The position numbers and the translations under genes were made by a program. Under the pieces are notes generated by a model, which searched no databases, had not been told where the DNA came from, and was given only the letters and a program-made list of their open reading frames with translations. From Marinobacterium marinum (GTDB lineage Bacteria > Pseudomonadota > Gammaproteobacteria > Pseudomonadales > Balneatricaceae), in contig NZ_JACEMT010000043.1 in assembly GCF_013868415.1 (NCBI RefSeq), positions 1-64,000 of the forward strand: a stretch of DNA of 64,000 nucleotides, written 5' to 3'. Positions 19,230 through 28,984 of the stretch are shown one piece after another. How positions within the stretch are numbered: position 1 is the first letter of the stretch; every line of letters begins with the position of its first letter.

Positions 19230-19534
19230 GTGTAATCGCGGTTGCGGCTGTTGCCACATTCATGACCCGTGCCTTGCCGTTCCTGTTGCTGTATAGATGG
19301 GCAGAGCACCCCATGCTGAAGCATTTGGGGCGTTATCTTCCGCCTGTGCTGATGGTGCTGCTGTTGATGTACGCACTCAAGGATGCACTGGTGACCGGAA
19401 CACATCTGTTGCCATCCTTGGCGGCGCTGGCAGTGGTTACGGTGCTGCATCTGGGGTTGCGCAATCCGCTGATCAGTATCCTGTCCGGCACCGGGCTGTT
19501 CATGTTTTTGACGCAGACCGGGCTGTTAAGCTGA
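19205..19534 (+). CDS. azlD: AzlD-family branched-chain amino acid exporter, small subunit
   Basis: The 109-residue, four-helix membrane protein pairs with AzlC. The N-terminus VESVAYLLSVIAVAAVATFM and the following TRALPFLL motif are typical of AzlD, as is PPVLMVLLLMYALKD. The start is GTG at 19205, with AAGGGAGGTG just upstream inside azlC; the open frame upstream is an azlC shadow. The overlap implies translational coupling and equal amounts of both subunits. The stop lies 3 bp from the convergent ArsR-type gene. Confidence 0.87.
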   Translation: MESVAYLLSVIAVAAVATFMTRALPFLLLYRWAEHPMLKHLGRYLPPVLMVLLLMYALKDALVTGTHLLPSLAALAVVTVLHLGLRNPLISILSGTGLFMFLTQTGLLS

Positions 19535-19537
19535 CTC

Positions 19538-19882
19538 TCAGGGAGAGGTTGGGCAGAACAGGTTGTGCAGTGTTCTGATTATGGTGATGGCGGTTTCGCC
19601 ATTCAGGGAGTAATAAATGGTTTGGGACTCGCGCCGGGTCTTGACCAGACCGTCTCGGCGCAGTACCGCGAGGTGCTGTGACAGAGCGGACTGACTGAGA
19701 TCCAGGCAGCGGTTGAGTTCGGATACTGACAGTTCCTTGCCATCCAGATAGCAGAGAATCAGCAGACGGCTGTCGTTGCCAAGTACCCGCATCAGCTTGG
19801 CGGCCGAAGCGGCGTTCTCTTTCATCAGCTCCAGGCTGTCCTGTGGTAGTCCGGGGGGTAATGGGGTTCGGGAGGGGATCAC
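19538..19882 (-). CDS. ArsR-family repressor, BigR/SqrR (persulfide-sensing) type
   Basis: The 114-residue winged-helix regulator has LNRCLDLSQSALSQHLAVLR as recognition region and TRRESQTIYYSL as wing. Cysteines at 44 (LLILCYLDG) and 110 (LHNLFCPTSP) fall where BigR, SqrR and YgaV carry the pair that forms a di- or tetrasulfide with reactive sulfur or oxidants. A third cysteine, C59, is extra. No metal-binding ELCV(C/G)DL motif of classical ArsR is present, so arsenic sensing is unlikely. It is divergent from the permease at 20199 and may control it. Family is sure; ligand is inference from the cysteine positions. Confidence 0.82.
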   Translation of the reverse strand: MIPSRTPLPPGLPQDSLELMKENAASAAKLMRVLGNDSRLLILCYLDGKELSVSELNRCLDLSQSALSQHLAVLRRDGLVKTRRESQTIYYSLNGETAITIIRTLHNLFCPTSP

Positions 19883-19946
19883 GCGTGTCCTCGTCGATCT
19901 TGTTATGTGCTGTCGATATTATCCTATTTTTATCTTGAATCCCATT

Positions 19947-19965
19947 TTTCTAATATATGTAGAAA
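19947..19965. promoter_or_regulatory. Palindrome upstream of the ArsR-type gene
   Basis: TTTCTA-N7-TAGAAA, 65 bp before the repressor start in the divergent gap (19883-20198). Size and position fit an autoregulatory site. Confidence 0.4.
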
Positions 19966-20052
19966 TCATATCGCTATAGCTGATCTGTATACCGTTACAG
20001 TACGTATCAAGTTTGAATATGATGATGCGAGCCTGACGTAGTGGTTTTCCCG

Positions 20053-20152
20053 TATACTTTAGTTTAACTAGCGACTAAAGTTGATTGTCGACAACTCGAC
20101 TTGTTTTCCACCTGCCAGTACTGTCCCCTTCCTTGGACATAGGGGAATGTCC
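20053..20152 (+). promoter_or_regulatory. Structured promoter/leader of the NCS2-like permease
   Basis: A -10-like TATACT (20053-20058) is followed by an 8-bp inverted repeat ACTTTAGT-N10-ACTAAAGT (20056-20081). Further down is a hairpin GGACAT-AGGGGA-ATGTCC (20135-20152). The roughly 140-nt leader before the ATG at 20199 holds no convincing gene. I could not match it to a known riboswitch class. Confidence 0.4.
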
Positions 20153-20198
20153 GCATATTCGAAGAACAACAAAACCGTACTGCTTATGGGGAGCATAT

Positions 20199-21605
20199 AT
20201 GGGACTTTATCGGCGTGAGCACGGAGCCGAGCATCCGTACTGGAAATTCGGTCCATTCAAGGTTCGTTTACCCTTCATTCACTTCCGTTGGGAATGGCCG
20301 GAAACCATTCAGGCGCTGATCATGTTCGTGATCGGTATGGCGATGATTCCGCTGCTGGAAAAACATTTGGCACTACCCTACGACGTGGCGCTGGCCTTTG
20401 TTGTCGTCTGTGGTGTCGGATTCATGCTGCCTGCGATGCTGGGGGTGCCGATGGTGCCTGGCTGGATTACGCCGGCCATTCCTGTCGTGGTGCTGTTCCT
20501 CGGTAATTTCGAGCCAGGTCCCGAGTCGATTCGGGCATTGATTGGCTTGCAATTGGTCGTCACCCTGATCTTCTTTGTGCTAGGTATAACACGGCTGGGG
20601 AGTCGGCTGGTTGACCTGATACCCAGTTCGATCAAGGGTGGCATCCTGATGGGGGCCGGTATTGCAGCAATTACAACCGAAATATCGGCCGGTGGACGTT
20701 TGGCTCAGACGCCGATTTCACTGATCATTGGTGGTGCTGTGACCGGTTATATTCTGTTCTCGCTGTCGTTTCGAGACTGGACCGAAAAGCACCGCTGGGC
20801 CCGTATTGTCGCGGGCTATGGCATGGTGCCTGGTGCGCTGGTTGCGATGGGAATCGGTTGGGCAGTCGGTGAGTACCCGATTCCGCAGATCGAGTTTGGC
20901 ATATCGACACCGGCCTTCGGCAAGATGCTGGATTACACGGTATTCGGAGTAGGTCTGCCATCACTGGAGATGCTGTGGATGGCGATTCCGACTGCGGTGA
21001 TCGCCTATATCATCGCTTTTGGTGACATTATCGTGGGCAAGAGCCTGCTTAATCGCGTTGATCACCTGCGCCCGGATGAGAAAATTGAAGTCAATGTCGA
21101 CCGGGTTCACCTGGTAACGGCGATTCGTAACCTGATTCATTCATTGCTGGCGCCTTATCCAGGCTTGGCCGGGCCTCTGTTTACCGGTGCCATGGCAACT
21201 ATTGCCGAGCGCTACCGCTATGGGCGTAAGGCGATGGATACCATCTATGGGGGCGTGAGTGTCTTCTGGATCGTGGGTTTTATCGCGCTGTTTATTTTGC
21301 CTTTGGCAACGTTGTTCAAGCCTGTACTGCCGATTGCGCTGTCACTGACGCTGCTGATTACCGGTTACCTGTGTATCAGCGTGGGGGTCGAGCAGGTTGA
21401 TAATGCGACCTCCATGGGAGTTGCCGGTACCATGGGTGTGGTGTTGTCCGTCTATGGAGCGGCTTACGGGCTGGTGGCAGGGGTTGTGCTGTATCTGCTG
21501 TTTGAAAAGCGTTCCAGGCAGGCCTTGCTGGAGCATGCTGGCGAACGGCATGAAGAGCCAATCCATATCGAGGAGGCGGTGGTCGAGGAAAGGGCTGACC
21601 GCTGA
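20199..21605 (+). CDS. NCS2/SLC23-like membrane permease
   Basis: The 468-residue protein has about 12-14 membrane segments from residue 30 on, with a hydrophilic tail rich in Glu. DLIPSSIKGGILMGAGIAAI, FGDIIVGKSLLNRVDHLRP and YPGLAGPLFTGAMATIAERY match the nucleobase/ascorbate (NCS2, SLC23) and related SulP-like transporters; which solute moves is not clear. The ATG at 20199 has GGGGAG 5 bases upstream; the 38-codon upstream open frame is leader. It is divergent from a thiol-sensing repressor, which could mean a sulfur-related or stress-related solute. That link is inference. Confidence 0.65.
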   Translation: MGLYRREHGAEHPYWKFGPFKVRLPFIHFRWEWPETIQALIMFVIGMAMIPLLEKHLALPYDVALAFVVVCGVGFMLPAMLGVPMVPGWITPAIPVVVLFLGNFEPGPESIRALIGLQLVVTLIFFVLGITRLGSRLVDLIPSSIKGGILMGAGIAAITTEISAGGRLAQTPISLIIGGAVTGYILFSLSFRDWTEKHRWARIVAGYGMVPGALVAMGIGWAVGEYPIPQIEFGISTPAFGKMLDYTVFGVGLPSLEMLWMAIPTAVIAYIIAFGDIIVGKSLLNRVDHLRPDEKIEVNVDRVHLVTAIRNLIHSLLAPYPGLAGPLFTGAMATIAERYRYGRKAMDTIYGGVSVFWIVGFIALFILPLATLFKPVLPIALSLTLLITGYLCISVGVEQVDNATSMGVAGTMGVVLSVYGAAYGLVAGVVLYLLFEKRSRQALLEHAGERHEEPIHIEEAVVEERADR

Positions 21606-21629
21606 TACTTGAATGGTTTGGCATATGAA

Positions 21630-21657
21630 GGCGAAGCCGTAGTGGCTTCGCCTTTTT
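21630..21657 (+). terminator. Terminator of the permease gene
   Basis: GGCGAAGCC-GTAGT-GGCTTCGCC followed by TTTTT. Confidence 0.92.
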
Positions 21658-21753
21658 GCATAAGGGGTCTGCGAGCTATCGTATAAGGCAGCGTTTACTT
21701 TACCTGATACAGCGGGCTATGCTCAGGTTAAACCATTGACTGTCGAGGGTGTT

Positions 21754-22692
21754 ATGGCTCTGTACACACGTTTGCTGGTTAATCTGGCTGCTGATGAGCA
21801 TCGGGGAGAGGTGCTGCAGAAGCTGCGACGCTTGAGTGGCCCTGAGGCGCAGGTAGAGTTGTTCAGTTCCGTTTATTCGGCCGGACTGGCCGGAAGTTAT
21901 CTGTTTGACGCCGAAAATCGCCAGCATGTGATTCAGTCCGTACTACGCAAGGTTGAAAAGGGACTGACATCACATGTCGACAAGCTGCAGCATGAAGGGA
22001 TCAATGCCGGGGCTGACGTGTATTGGGACCGGGATTTGTCGGAAAGCGTAGTGCGCAAGGTACTGCGTTATCAGCCGGATCTGGTGTTGCACGCGCCGGC
22101 CGCGCATGCCAATCCGCTGCAGCGTCTTTTATCGGCACCGGATTGGCGTCTGTTGAGGCAATGCCCGGCACCGCTGTTGCTGAGTAAAAAAGCGCACTGG
22201 AGTGACCGCCCGGTTATTGCAGCCGCTATCGACCCCTTTCACCTGGATGATGAAGCAGCGGAATTGGATGAGCGTCTGCTGCAGCAGGCGGCGGGGTTGG
22301 CAAAGCAGCTGGACGGTGAGTTGCATGTACTGCATGTATTCAATACCTTGCCGCACTCGGCGATTTTTGATGAGCATCTGGTGGTGGACTATGAGGCCTT
22401 GCAGCAAAAGGTGCGTCGTGAGCATCGTGTCCGTATCGATGAGCTTATAAGGCCATACGGCCTGTCGGTGGGAGACCCCAATGTCCACTTGTTGGAAGGT
22501 GAGCTGCATCAGTTGGCGCCTGCGTGGGTTGAGAGAACGCAAGTGGATGTATTGGTGATGGGCAGCTTGGCGCGAGGTTTCATCGATCGGCTGCTGCTGG
22601 GCAGTTCGGCCGAGCGGTTGATGGACAGAGTCGGGTGTGATCTGTTGGTGTTGAAACCGGACAGCTTCCGCTGTCCGGTTTCCGAACACTAA
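21754..22692 (+). CDS. uspE: Tandem universal stress protein (UspE type)
   Basis: UspE is a cytosolic stress protein with two fused Usp domains, about residues 1-150 and 165-305. The 312-residue length matches E. coli UspE (316). The C-terminal domain has the nucleotide-binding pattern [25 protein letters not shown] followed by DLLVLKP. The ATG at 21754 follows GAGGG; a TTG six codons earlier is less likely. It runs head-on into xthA with a 4-bp overlap of coding ends. The molecular activity of UspE is not well defined. Confidence 0.88.
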   Translation: MALYTRLLVNLAADEHRGEVLQKLRRLSGPEAQVELFSSVYSAGLAGSYLFDAENRQHVIQSVLRKVEKGLTSHVDKLQHEGINAGADVYWDRDLSESVVRKVLRYQPDLVLHAPAAHANPLQRLLSAPDWRLLRQCPAPLLLSKKAHWSDRPVIAAAIDPFHLDDEAAELDERLLQQAAGLAKQLDGELHVLHVFNTLPHSAIFDEHLVVDYEALQQKVRREHRVRIDELIRPYGLSVGDPNVHLLEGELHQLAPAWVERTQVDVLVMGSLARGFIDRLLLGSSAERLMDRVGCDLLVLKPDSFRCPVSEH

Positions 22693-23504
22693 ATCGAAAA
22701 TTCAGACCAGATCGGGGCATGGTCGGAAGGCTTTTCCATGCCTCTGATTTCGTAGTCAATACCGGCATCCAGACAGTGTTCCAACAGCGCCTCGGTGGCC
22801 AGAATGGCATCAATTCGCAGGCCGCGTTTAGGGGTGTCATCAAAGCCGCGGCTGCGATAATCAAACCAGCTGAACAGTTGGTCCTCATCCGGGTGCAAGC
22901 GGCGGAAGCTGTCACCCAGGCCCCACTGGTGCAGGCGTGCCAGCCACTCCCGTTCTTCCGGCTGAAAGCTGGTTTTGCCTGTTCGTAGCCAGCGCTTGCG
23001 GTTGGGTTCGCCTATGCCGATATCCTTGTCTTCAGCGGAAATGTTCAAGTCGCCCATGACGACCAGTGGCTGGTCGGGCGTGCAAGCCGTTTGCAGATGC
23101 TGTAGGAGGTCAGCATAGAAGCGACGCTTGGCCGGGAATTTGGTGGGATGTTCGATATTTTCCCCTTGGGGAAAGTAGCCGTTCAGAACGCGTACTGTCT
23201 GACCGTTGGGGCTGACGAAGTCGGCCATGATCATGCGACGCTGGGCGTCGGGTTCGTCATCGGGAAAACCATACTGGACATTCTGGGCTGGCTGCTTTGA
23301 AATCAGGCACACGCCGTAATGGGTTTTCTGCCCATGAAAAACCACGTGGTAGCCCATTGCTTCGATCTGCTGGATCGGGAACTGGTCATCGGCTACCTTG
23401 CTTTCCTGAATTCCGATGACATCCGGCTTATGTTTTTCGATCAGGTGTTCAAGCTGGTGCATGCGTGCGCGGATGCCGTTTGTGTTGAAGGAGATCAGTT
23501 TCAT
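22689..23504 (-). CDS. xthA: Exodeoxyribonuclease III
   Basis: XthA is the AP endonuclease and 3'-5' exonuclease of base excision repair. The 271-residue EEP-fold protein begins [14 protein letters not shown] and has IGIQESKV (metal-binding Glu), [36 protein letters not shown] and the C-terminal SDHAPIW with the catalytic histidine. Length is typical. The ATG at 23504 matches family N-termini; the upstream 13-codon extension is ignored. Confidence 0.96.
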   Translation of the reverse strand: MKLISFNTNGIRARMHQLEHLIEKHKPDVIGIQESKVADDQFPIQQIEAMGYHVVFHGQKTHYGVCLISKQPAQNVQYGFPDDEPDAQRRMIMADFVSPNGQTVRVLNGYFPQGENIEHPTKFPAKRRFYADLLQHLQTACTPDQPLVVMGDLNISAEDKDIGIGEPNRKRWLRTGKTSFQPEEREWLARLHQWGLGDSFRRLHPDEDQLFSWFDYRSRGFDDTPKRGLRIDAILATEALLEHCLDAGIDYEIRGMEKPSDHAPIWSEFSI

Positions 23505-23669
23505 ATCAATCCTGCTTCGGAGTGCTCGAGTGAAGAAGGGCATGGTATCAGAAAATGGCAGAGCGCCGGGGGGATGGAGCTTGATCAGGGTTTGCGGTTT
23601 TTACGGTGGGTCTTGATCGGCGGGCTAGGTACAATGTGTGGATGCTTGTAACGTACTCAAGGAGGCACC

Positions 23670-25025
23670 GTGGCAAATTTTGATTATGACCTGTTTGTGA
23701 TTGGCGCAGGATCGGGAGGTGTGCGAGCTGGGCGTATGGCCGCTGCCGAAGGCGTCCGGGTTGCTGTTGCTGAAGACCGTTATCTGGGCGGCACCTGTGT
23801 CAACGTGGGCTGTGTGCCCAAAAAACTGTACGTCTATGCATCGAATTACAATGAGGCCTTTCGTGAGGCGGCGGGGTATGGCCTGCAAGCGCAGGACGTG
23901 ACGTTTGATTGGCCCCGCCTTCGAGATAACAAGAAGCAGGAAATCAGTCGGTTGAATGGTATTTATACCCAGCTGATGAAAAATGCGGGTTGTGACTTGA
24001 TCGACGGTCGAGCCAATATCCTGAGCGAGCACGAGGTGCAAGTCGGAGACAGGGTTTATACGGCCGAACGCATACTGGTCGCGACGGGAGGCTGGCCTTT
24101 TATCCCTGAGTTTGAGGGTCGCGAGCATGTTATCAGCTCGAATGAAGTCTTCGATCTGGACAGCTTTCCGAATGATGTGCTGGTGGTCGGTGGAGGGTAT
24201 ATCGCGGTCGAATTTGCCGGGATCTTTGCCGGATTGGGGGCACGTACAGAGCTGATTTACCGTGGCGATCTGTTCCTGCGTGGATTTGATCAGGAGGTGC
24301 GTGAATTCACCGCTGAAGAGGTGGCTAAAAAGGGCGTTGGGCTTAACTTCAATTGTAATGTCGAGCGTGTTGTCAGGCTGGCCTCCGGACGTCTACAGGC
24401 GCTGTTGAGTGACGGGCGTGTACTGGAGGCGGATCAGATTCTTTATGCAACCGGACGCGTACCGAACACCCGGGGGTTGGGGCTGGAAAACGTGGGGGTT
24501 GCGCAGCAGGCCAACGGTGCCATTGTCGTGAATGACAGCTTCCAGACATCGGTTCCGTCCATTTATGCGATTGGTGACGTCATCGATCGCGTTCAGCTGA
24601 CACCGGTTGCATTGGCTGAAGGGATGGCTTTGATTCGGCACCTGTACGCGGCGGGCAGTCCTGCAGTTGATTATGAGCTGATCCCGACGGCCGTGTTCTG
24701 TCAGCCGAATATTGGCACGGTGGGGCTGACTGAGGAGCAGGCTGTGGAGCGTTATGAGCGAATCAAAGTGTTCAGATCTGAGTTCCGAGCGTTGAAACAT
24801 ACACTGAGCGGCAGCAATGAGCGCACATTGATGAAAATGATCGTAGATGAGGAAAGTGATCGTGTTCTGGGTGTGCATATGGTGGGAGCCGATGCCGGTG
24901 AAATCATCCAGGGCATCGGGGTGGCGCTAAAAGCGGGTGCAACCAAGGCCGTGTTTGATAGCACCATCGGGATTCACCCGACTGCAGCCGAGGAGTTCGT
25001 GACCATGCGGCAGCCGGTGCGTTGA
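23670..25025 (+). CDS. gorA: Glutathione-disulfide reductase
   Basis: Gor reduces oxidised glutathione with NADPH in the cytosol. The 451-residue flavoprotein has the FAD motif GAGSGG near residue 12, the redox disulfide C43-C48 in [13 protein letters not shown], the NADPH-binding [13 protein letters not shown], the second FAD motif YAIGDVIDR and the C-terminal interface histidine-glutamate pair HPTAAEEF. The start is GTG at 23670 with AAGGAGGCACC upstream. It stands as a single gene between xthA and miaE. Confidence 0.96.
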   Translation: MANFDYDLFVIGAGSGGVRAGRMAAAEGVRVAVAEDRYLGGTCVNVGCVPKKLYVYASNYNEAFREAAGYGLQAQDVTFDWPRLRDNKKQEISRLNGIYTQLMKNAGCDLIDGRANILSEHEVQVGDRVYTAERILVATGGWPFIPEFEGREHVISSNEVFDLDSFPNDVLVVGGGYIAVEFAGIFAGLGARTELIYRGDLFLRGFDQEVREFTAEEVAKKGVGLNFNCNVERVVRLASGRLQALLSDGRVLEADQILYATGRVPNTRGLGLENVGVAQQANGAIVVNDSFQTSVPSIYAIGDVIDRVQLTPVALAEGMALIRHLYAAGSPAVDYELIPTAVFCQPNIGTVGLTEEQAVERYERIKVFRSEFRALKHTLSGSNERTLMKMIVDEESDRVLGVHMVGADAGEIIQGIGVALKAGATKAVFDSTIGIHPTAAEEFVTMRQPVR

Positions 25026-25231
25026 GTCGCAGCGGTCAGGGCGTACGACTTGCACCGGCCGGTATCGAGCTGGTTGGTGCGGGTGATCAAGTGGCGTATT
25101 GGCATACAAGTTTGTAGAATCGCGCACTTTAAATGTGCATGACGGCTCGGGCCGGCAGCAGTCGAACGCATCGTGGGTGCGTTATTGGTGCGTGTGCCCG
25201 GGGCGGCTATTTTCAGAGATGGTGTGATCCG

Positions 25232-25876
25232 ATGGATGTACTGGCCGAGATCAAAGGCTTTTTGGGCTGTGAAACCCCGCCGGAGTGGCTTCAATTGGCG
25301 GCAAAAGCCGAAACGATGGAGTTACTGCTGACGGATCATGCTCACTGCGAAAAAAAGGCGGCTTCAACGGCAATGACCTTGATGTTTCGTTATGTTGATC
25401 GCTCGGATCTATTGAACAAAATGTCGCGCTTGGCGCGTGAAGAGCTGATCCATTTCGAGCAGGTGCTGGGTATTATGGAAGCACGCGGTTTGAAGTACGG
25501 ACATCTGACGCCTGCCCGCTATGCTGCCGGGCTGAGAAAGGATGTACGCACATCGGAGCCGGGGCGTCTGGTTGATGTGTTGATTATCGGCGCTTTCATC
25601 GAGGCACGTTCCTGTGAACGTTTTGCGGCTTTGGCGCCTGACCTGGATGATGAGTTGGCGCGATTCTATCGCTCATTGCTGAAGTCTGAAGGACGTCACT
25701 ATCAGGACTATTTGAGCTTGGCCGAATCCTATGCGGGTGGGCCGATCGATGACCGAGTCGAGCATTTTCGACGTCTGGAAGCGGATCTTGTTTTGGCGGA
25801 AGACAATGAATTCCGCTTCCATAGCGGCAAGCCTAGTGCGGCTTTGCTAGCGAATGGCGCAGCTCTGTCGCCGTAA
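25232..25876 (+). CDS. miaE: tRNA-(ms2io6A37) hydroxylase MiaE
   Basis: MiaE hydroxylates the isopentenyl group of ms2i6A at position 37 of UNN-reading tRNAs using a di-iron centre and oxygen. The 214-residue helical protein shows the ferritin-like ligands: DHAHCEKKAAS, EELIHFEQV (ExxH), IEARSCERF and SEGRHYQDY (ExxH). The ATG at 25232 gives MDVLAEIKGFLGCETP, close to family starts. Its 3' end overlaps convergent lpxH by 44 bp. Confidence 0.92.
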   Translation: MDVLAEIKGFLGCETPPEWLQLAAKAETMELLLTDHAHCEKKAASTAMTLMFRYVDRSDLLNKMSRLAREELIHFEQVLGIMEARGLKYGHLTPARYAAGLRKDVRTSEPGRLVDVLIIGAFIEARSCERFAALAPDLDDELARFYRSLLKSEGRHYQDYLSLAESYAGGPIDDRVEHFRRLEADLVLAEDNEFRFHSGKPSAALLANGAALSP

Positions 25877-26609
25877 GTCTATCCTCGACCGGAAGGGAAA
25901 AGGCGTACAAACGGCTACCGTTGGTATCCTGTTCCAGGTACCAGCCGTGGCTGTCCCAGTCGCCCAGCACAATGCGGTTGCCGCTGGCAGGAGGTGGGTT
26001 GGGGTGAATGCAGGGCCGGTGAGTGTGCCCATGAATGATCAGGTCGGCCTGTTCGGACTGGGCCAGATGACTGACGGCTGTGGGCGTCACATCCGTAATC
26101 TCGGCAGCTTTTTGGGCTCCCTGCTCTCGGCTGGCGGCACGCAGTTGGCACGCTACTTCCAGGCGTTCGGCAACCGACTTGGCCAGAAACTGCTGCTGCC
26201 ACTCGTGGCTGCGCACCAGGGCGCGGAACTTCTGGTAGTCCACATCATCGGTACACAGTTGGTCACCGTGCATCAGTACTGTCTTACCATGTACTGTTGT
26301 GATGCGGTGCAGGCTGTCCAGTAGTGTAACTCCCAGTTGCTCGGCAAGACGTTGTCCGACCAGAAAGTCACGGTTGCCGTGCTGGAAAAAAACACGCACC
26401 CCGGATTGGCTTAAGGCTCTGAGGCGGGCGAAGATCGGATGAAGGAAATCCGGGATGGCGTCGTCGCCGATCCAGGCTTCAAAAATGTCGCCGAGCAGGT
26501 AGAGTTCGTCGGCCAGCGGGGCTTTTTCCTGCAAAAATACGTCAAACGCCCGGATGACATCCGGGCGTTTGCTGTCAAGATGTAGGTCTGCAATGTAGTA
26601 GCGCAGCAT
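25833..26609 (-). CDS. lpxH: UDP-2,3-diacylglucosamine diphosphatase
   Basis: LpxH hydrolyses UDP-2,3-diacylglucosamine to lipid X and UMP in lipid A synthesis, at the inner face of the membrane. The 258-residue metallophosphoesterase shows D8-x-H10 (IADLHLDS), [23 protein letters not shown] and IIHGHTHRP. Length is slightly above the usual 240. Its start codon overlaps the ppiB stop (TGATG), so translation is coupled to ppiB. This ppiB-lpxH pair is a known arrangement in pseudomonads. Confidence 0.95.
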   Translation of the reverse strand: MLRYYIADLHLDSKRPDVIRAFDVFLQEKAPLADELYLLGDIFEAWIGDDAIPDFLHPIFARLRALSQSGVRVFFQHGNRDFLVGQRLAEQLGVTLLDSLHRITTVHGKTVLMHGDQLCTDDVDYQKFRALVRSHEWQQQFLAKSVAERLEVACQLRAASREQGAQKAAEITDVTPTAVSHLAQSEQADLIIHGHTHRPCIHPNPPPASGNRIVLGDWDSHGWYLEQDTNGSRLYAFSLPVEDRLTATELRHSLAKPH

Positions 26610-27112
26610 CAGCCTTCCGGCTGCTCGATGCTGGCGGATTCGATCACGATGTCTTCAACGGGAACATCCTGGTGGCCTGCACGCATGGTGGTGCTGGCTT
26701 TCTTGATTTTGTTGATAACGTCAAGACCGTCGACAACCTTGCCAAAGACTGCATAGCCCCAGCCCTCGGTATTTTTGGCCGTGTGGTCCAGGAAGGTGTT
26801 GTCCGAAACGTTGATGAAAAACTGTGCGGAAGCCGAATGTGGGTCCATAGTGCGAGCCATGGCAATGGTACCCGACTGGTTGGACAGGCCGTTGTCGGCT
26901 TCGTTCTGAATCGGTTCGCGGGTTTCTTTCGGGATCATGCCTGGTTCAAAACCACCACCCTGGATCATGAAGCCGTCGATGACCCGGTGGAAAATAACGC
27001 CGTCATAGAAGCCATCGCGGACATACTGCTCAAAGTTGGCGGCAGTGACAGGTGCCTTGCCATGGTCCAGTTCGAGGGTGATGGTGCCGACATTGGTTTT
27101 CAGGATGATCAT
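26609..27112 (-). CDS. ppiB: Cytosolic peptidyl-prolyl cis-trans isomerase B
   Basis: This is a cyclophilin that speeds proline isomerisation in the cytosol. The 167-residue protein has the cyclophilin core [18 protein letters not shown], the GTIAMART and [11 protein letters not shown] segments and [13 protein letters not shown]. No signal peptide is present, unlike the paralogue at 52316-52879. The ATG at 27112 gives the usual [11 protein letters not shown] start. It is divergent from glnS. Confidence 0.95.
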   Translation of the reverse strand: MIILKTNVGTITLELDHGKAPVTAANFEQYVRDGFYDGVIFHRVIDGFMIQGGGFEPGMIPKETREPIQNEADNGLSNQSGTIAMARTMDPHSASAQFFINVSDNTFLDHTAKNTEGWGYAVFGKVVDGLDVINKIKKASTTMRAGHQDVPVEDIVIESASIEQPEG

Positions 27113-27237
27113 TTCCGGTTTCCCTGTTTCTCTTATGTGTTTGCCCATTATACTCAAGTATTAAATTGCTGCATCTACCGGCAGACGCTTTATTCTTTTC
27201 ACTTCGTGCCCAGGTGCGTCCAGGGTGCTTCTGCGGT

Positions 27238-27280
27238 TATAATGCCGGGAATTGTACCCGGCGTGATGGCCGGCTTTTTT
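27238..27280 (+). promoter_or_regulatory. glnS promoter and leader hairpins
   Basis: TATAAT at 27238-27243 is a perfect -10 without a good -35. GCCGGG (27244-27249) can pair with CCCGGC (27257-27262). Alternatively CCGGC (27258-27262) can pair with GCCGG (27269-27273), which is followed by C and six Ts. The second form looks like a terminator only 16 bp before the glnS start codon. Confidence 0.45.
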
Positions 27281-27295
27281 CAGCTTCGACAAGAC

Positions 27296-28981
27296 ATGGA
27301 TATGACCAAAAACGACAGCACCAAGCCGAACAACTTTATCCACCAGATTATTGAAGATGACCTTGCCCAGGGACTGAATGGCGGAAAGGTGATTACCCGC
27401 TTCCCGCCCGAGCCGAATGGCTATCTGCATATTGGTCATGCCAAATCGATCTGTCTGAACTTTGGTACGGCGCAGCGCTTCAATGGTCAATGTAACCTGC
27501 GTTTTGACGATACCAATCCGGAAAAAGAGAGCCAGGAATACATCGACTCGATTATTGAGGATGTGCGTTGGCTCGGGTTCCAGTGGAGTGGCGACATCTG
27601 TTACAGCTCTGACTATTTTGATCAGCTGTACGATTGGGCGTTGCATCTGATCAAGGCAGGCAAGGCATATGTTGACAGTCTGAGCGCTCATGAAATGCGC
27701 GAATTCCGCGGTACATTGGTAGAGCCGGGTAAAAACAGCCCCTATCGCGAGCGCAGTGTCGAAGAAAACCTTGAACTGTTCGAGAAAATGCGCAAAGGCG
27801 ACTTTGAAGAGGGTGAATGTGTTCTGCGTGCCAAGATTGACATGGCTTCGCCGAATATCAATATGCGTGATCCGGTGGTTTACCGTATTCGCCATGCACA
27901 TCACCATCAGACCGGTGACAAGTGGTGTATCTACCCGTCGTATGACTTTACGCACGGGCAGTCTGATGCGCTGGAAGGGATTACGCACTCCATCTGTACA
28001 TTGGAGTTCGAAGACCATCGTCCGTTGTACGACTGGTTTATCGAAAATCTGCCGGTGCCGGCCCGCCCTCGCCAGTATGAATTTGCACGCCTGGGGCTGA
28101 ACTACACGGTCACCAGCAAGCGCAAGCTGAAGCTGTTGGTGGATGAGGGGCATGTTGAAGGCTGGAATGACCCGCGTATGCCGACTATTTCGGGTATGCG
28201 TCGTCGTGGCTTTACTCCGGCCTCGATTCGCAACTTCTGTGACATGATCGGTGTTACACGCGCCAACGGTATTGTTGATGTGGGCATGCTGGAGTCAGCC
28301 ATCCGTGATGACCTGGATGCCAATGCACCGCGTGCCATGTGTGTTGTCGATCCGATCAAAGTGACCATCGCCAACTATGCCGAAAGTGACGAGGAATGGT
28401 TTGAGCTGCCCGCACATCCGAAAGATGAATCCATGGGTGTGCGCAAGGTGCCATTTACACGCAATCTTCTGATTGAACGTGAAGACTTTGCCGAAGAGAA
28501 GCCGCGTAAGTGGAAGCGTATGGCGCCGGGCGATGCCGTGCGTCTGCGTGGTGCCTATGTGATCCGCTGTGATGAAGTGATCAAGAACGATCAGGGTGAA
28601 GTGGTCGAGTTGGTGTGTAGCTATGATGCAGCAACCAAGGGGCAAAACCCGACCGATTACAAGCCGAACGGCGTTATCCACTGGGTGTCTGCCGACAATT
28701 CGGTGCCGTGTGAAGTGCGCCTGTATGATCGTTTGTTCACTGAGGCGAATCCGGATGGCGACAAGGAGCGGGACTTCCATGAATTCATGAACCCCGAGTC
28801 ATTGGTTGTCATGACCGGGGCGCGTGCCGAAATCGGCTTGAAACGAGCAGTTGCTGAAAGTCGCTACCAGTTCGAGCGTACCGGTTATTTCTGTGTTGAT
28901 AGTACTTCAACCGAAGACAAGCTGGTGTTCAACCGCACTGTCACTTTGCGTGACTCCTGGGCCAAAATCCAGGGTAAATAA
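27296..28981 (+). CDS. glnS: Glutaminyl-tRNA synthetase
   Basis: GlnRS charges tRNA-Gln in the cytosol. The roughly 561-residue class I synthetase has the HIGH motif in [12 protein letters not shown], the KMSKS-equivalent [10 protein letters not shown] and the GlnRS-specific FPPEPNG start; E. coli GlnRS has 554 residues. The start is ambiguous: ATG at 27296 or 27302, two codons apart, and neither has a strong ribosome site. The long upstream open frame is antisense to ppiB and is not coding. A lipoprotein gene begins 3 bp after the stop. Confidence 0.96.
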   Translation: MDMTKNDSTKPNNFIHQIIEDDLAQGLNGGKVITRFPPEPNGYLHIGHAKSICLNFGTAQRFNGQCNLRFDDTNPEKESQEYIDSIIEDVRWLGFQWSGDICYSSDYFDQLYDWALHLIKAGKAYVDSLSAHEMREFRGTLVEPGKNSPYRERSVEENLELFEKMRKGDFEEGECVLRAKIDMASPNINMRDPVVYRIRHAHHHQTGDKWCIYPSYDFTHGQSDALEGITHSICTLEFEDHRPLYDWFIENLPVPARPRQYEFARLGLNYTVTSKRKLKLLVDEGHVEGWNDPRMPTISGMRRRGFTPASIRNFCDMIGVTRANGIVDVGMLESAIRDDLDANAPRAMCVVDPIKVTIANYAESDEEWFELPAHPKDESMGVRKVPFTRNLLIEREDFAEEKPRKWKRMAPGDAVRLRGAYVIRCDEVIKNDQGEVVELVCSYDAATKGQNPTDYKPNGVIHWVSADNSVPCEVRLYDRLFTEANPDGDKERDFHEFMNPESLVVMTGARAEIGLKRAVAESRYQFERTGYFCVDSTSTEDKLVFNRTVTLRDSWAKIQGK

Positions 28982-28984
28982 ACA

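Noticed and set aside
26672-27295. Extended N-terminus of glnS
   Set aside because: The 208 extra codons are antisense to ppiB and absent from known GlnRS proteins.
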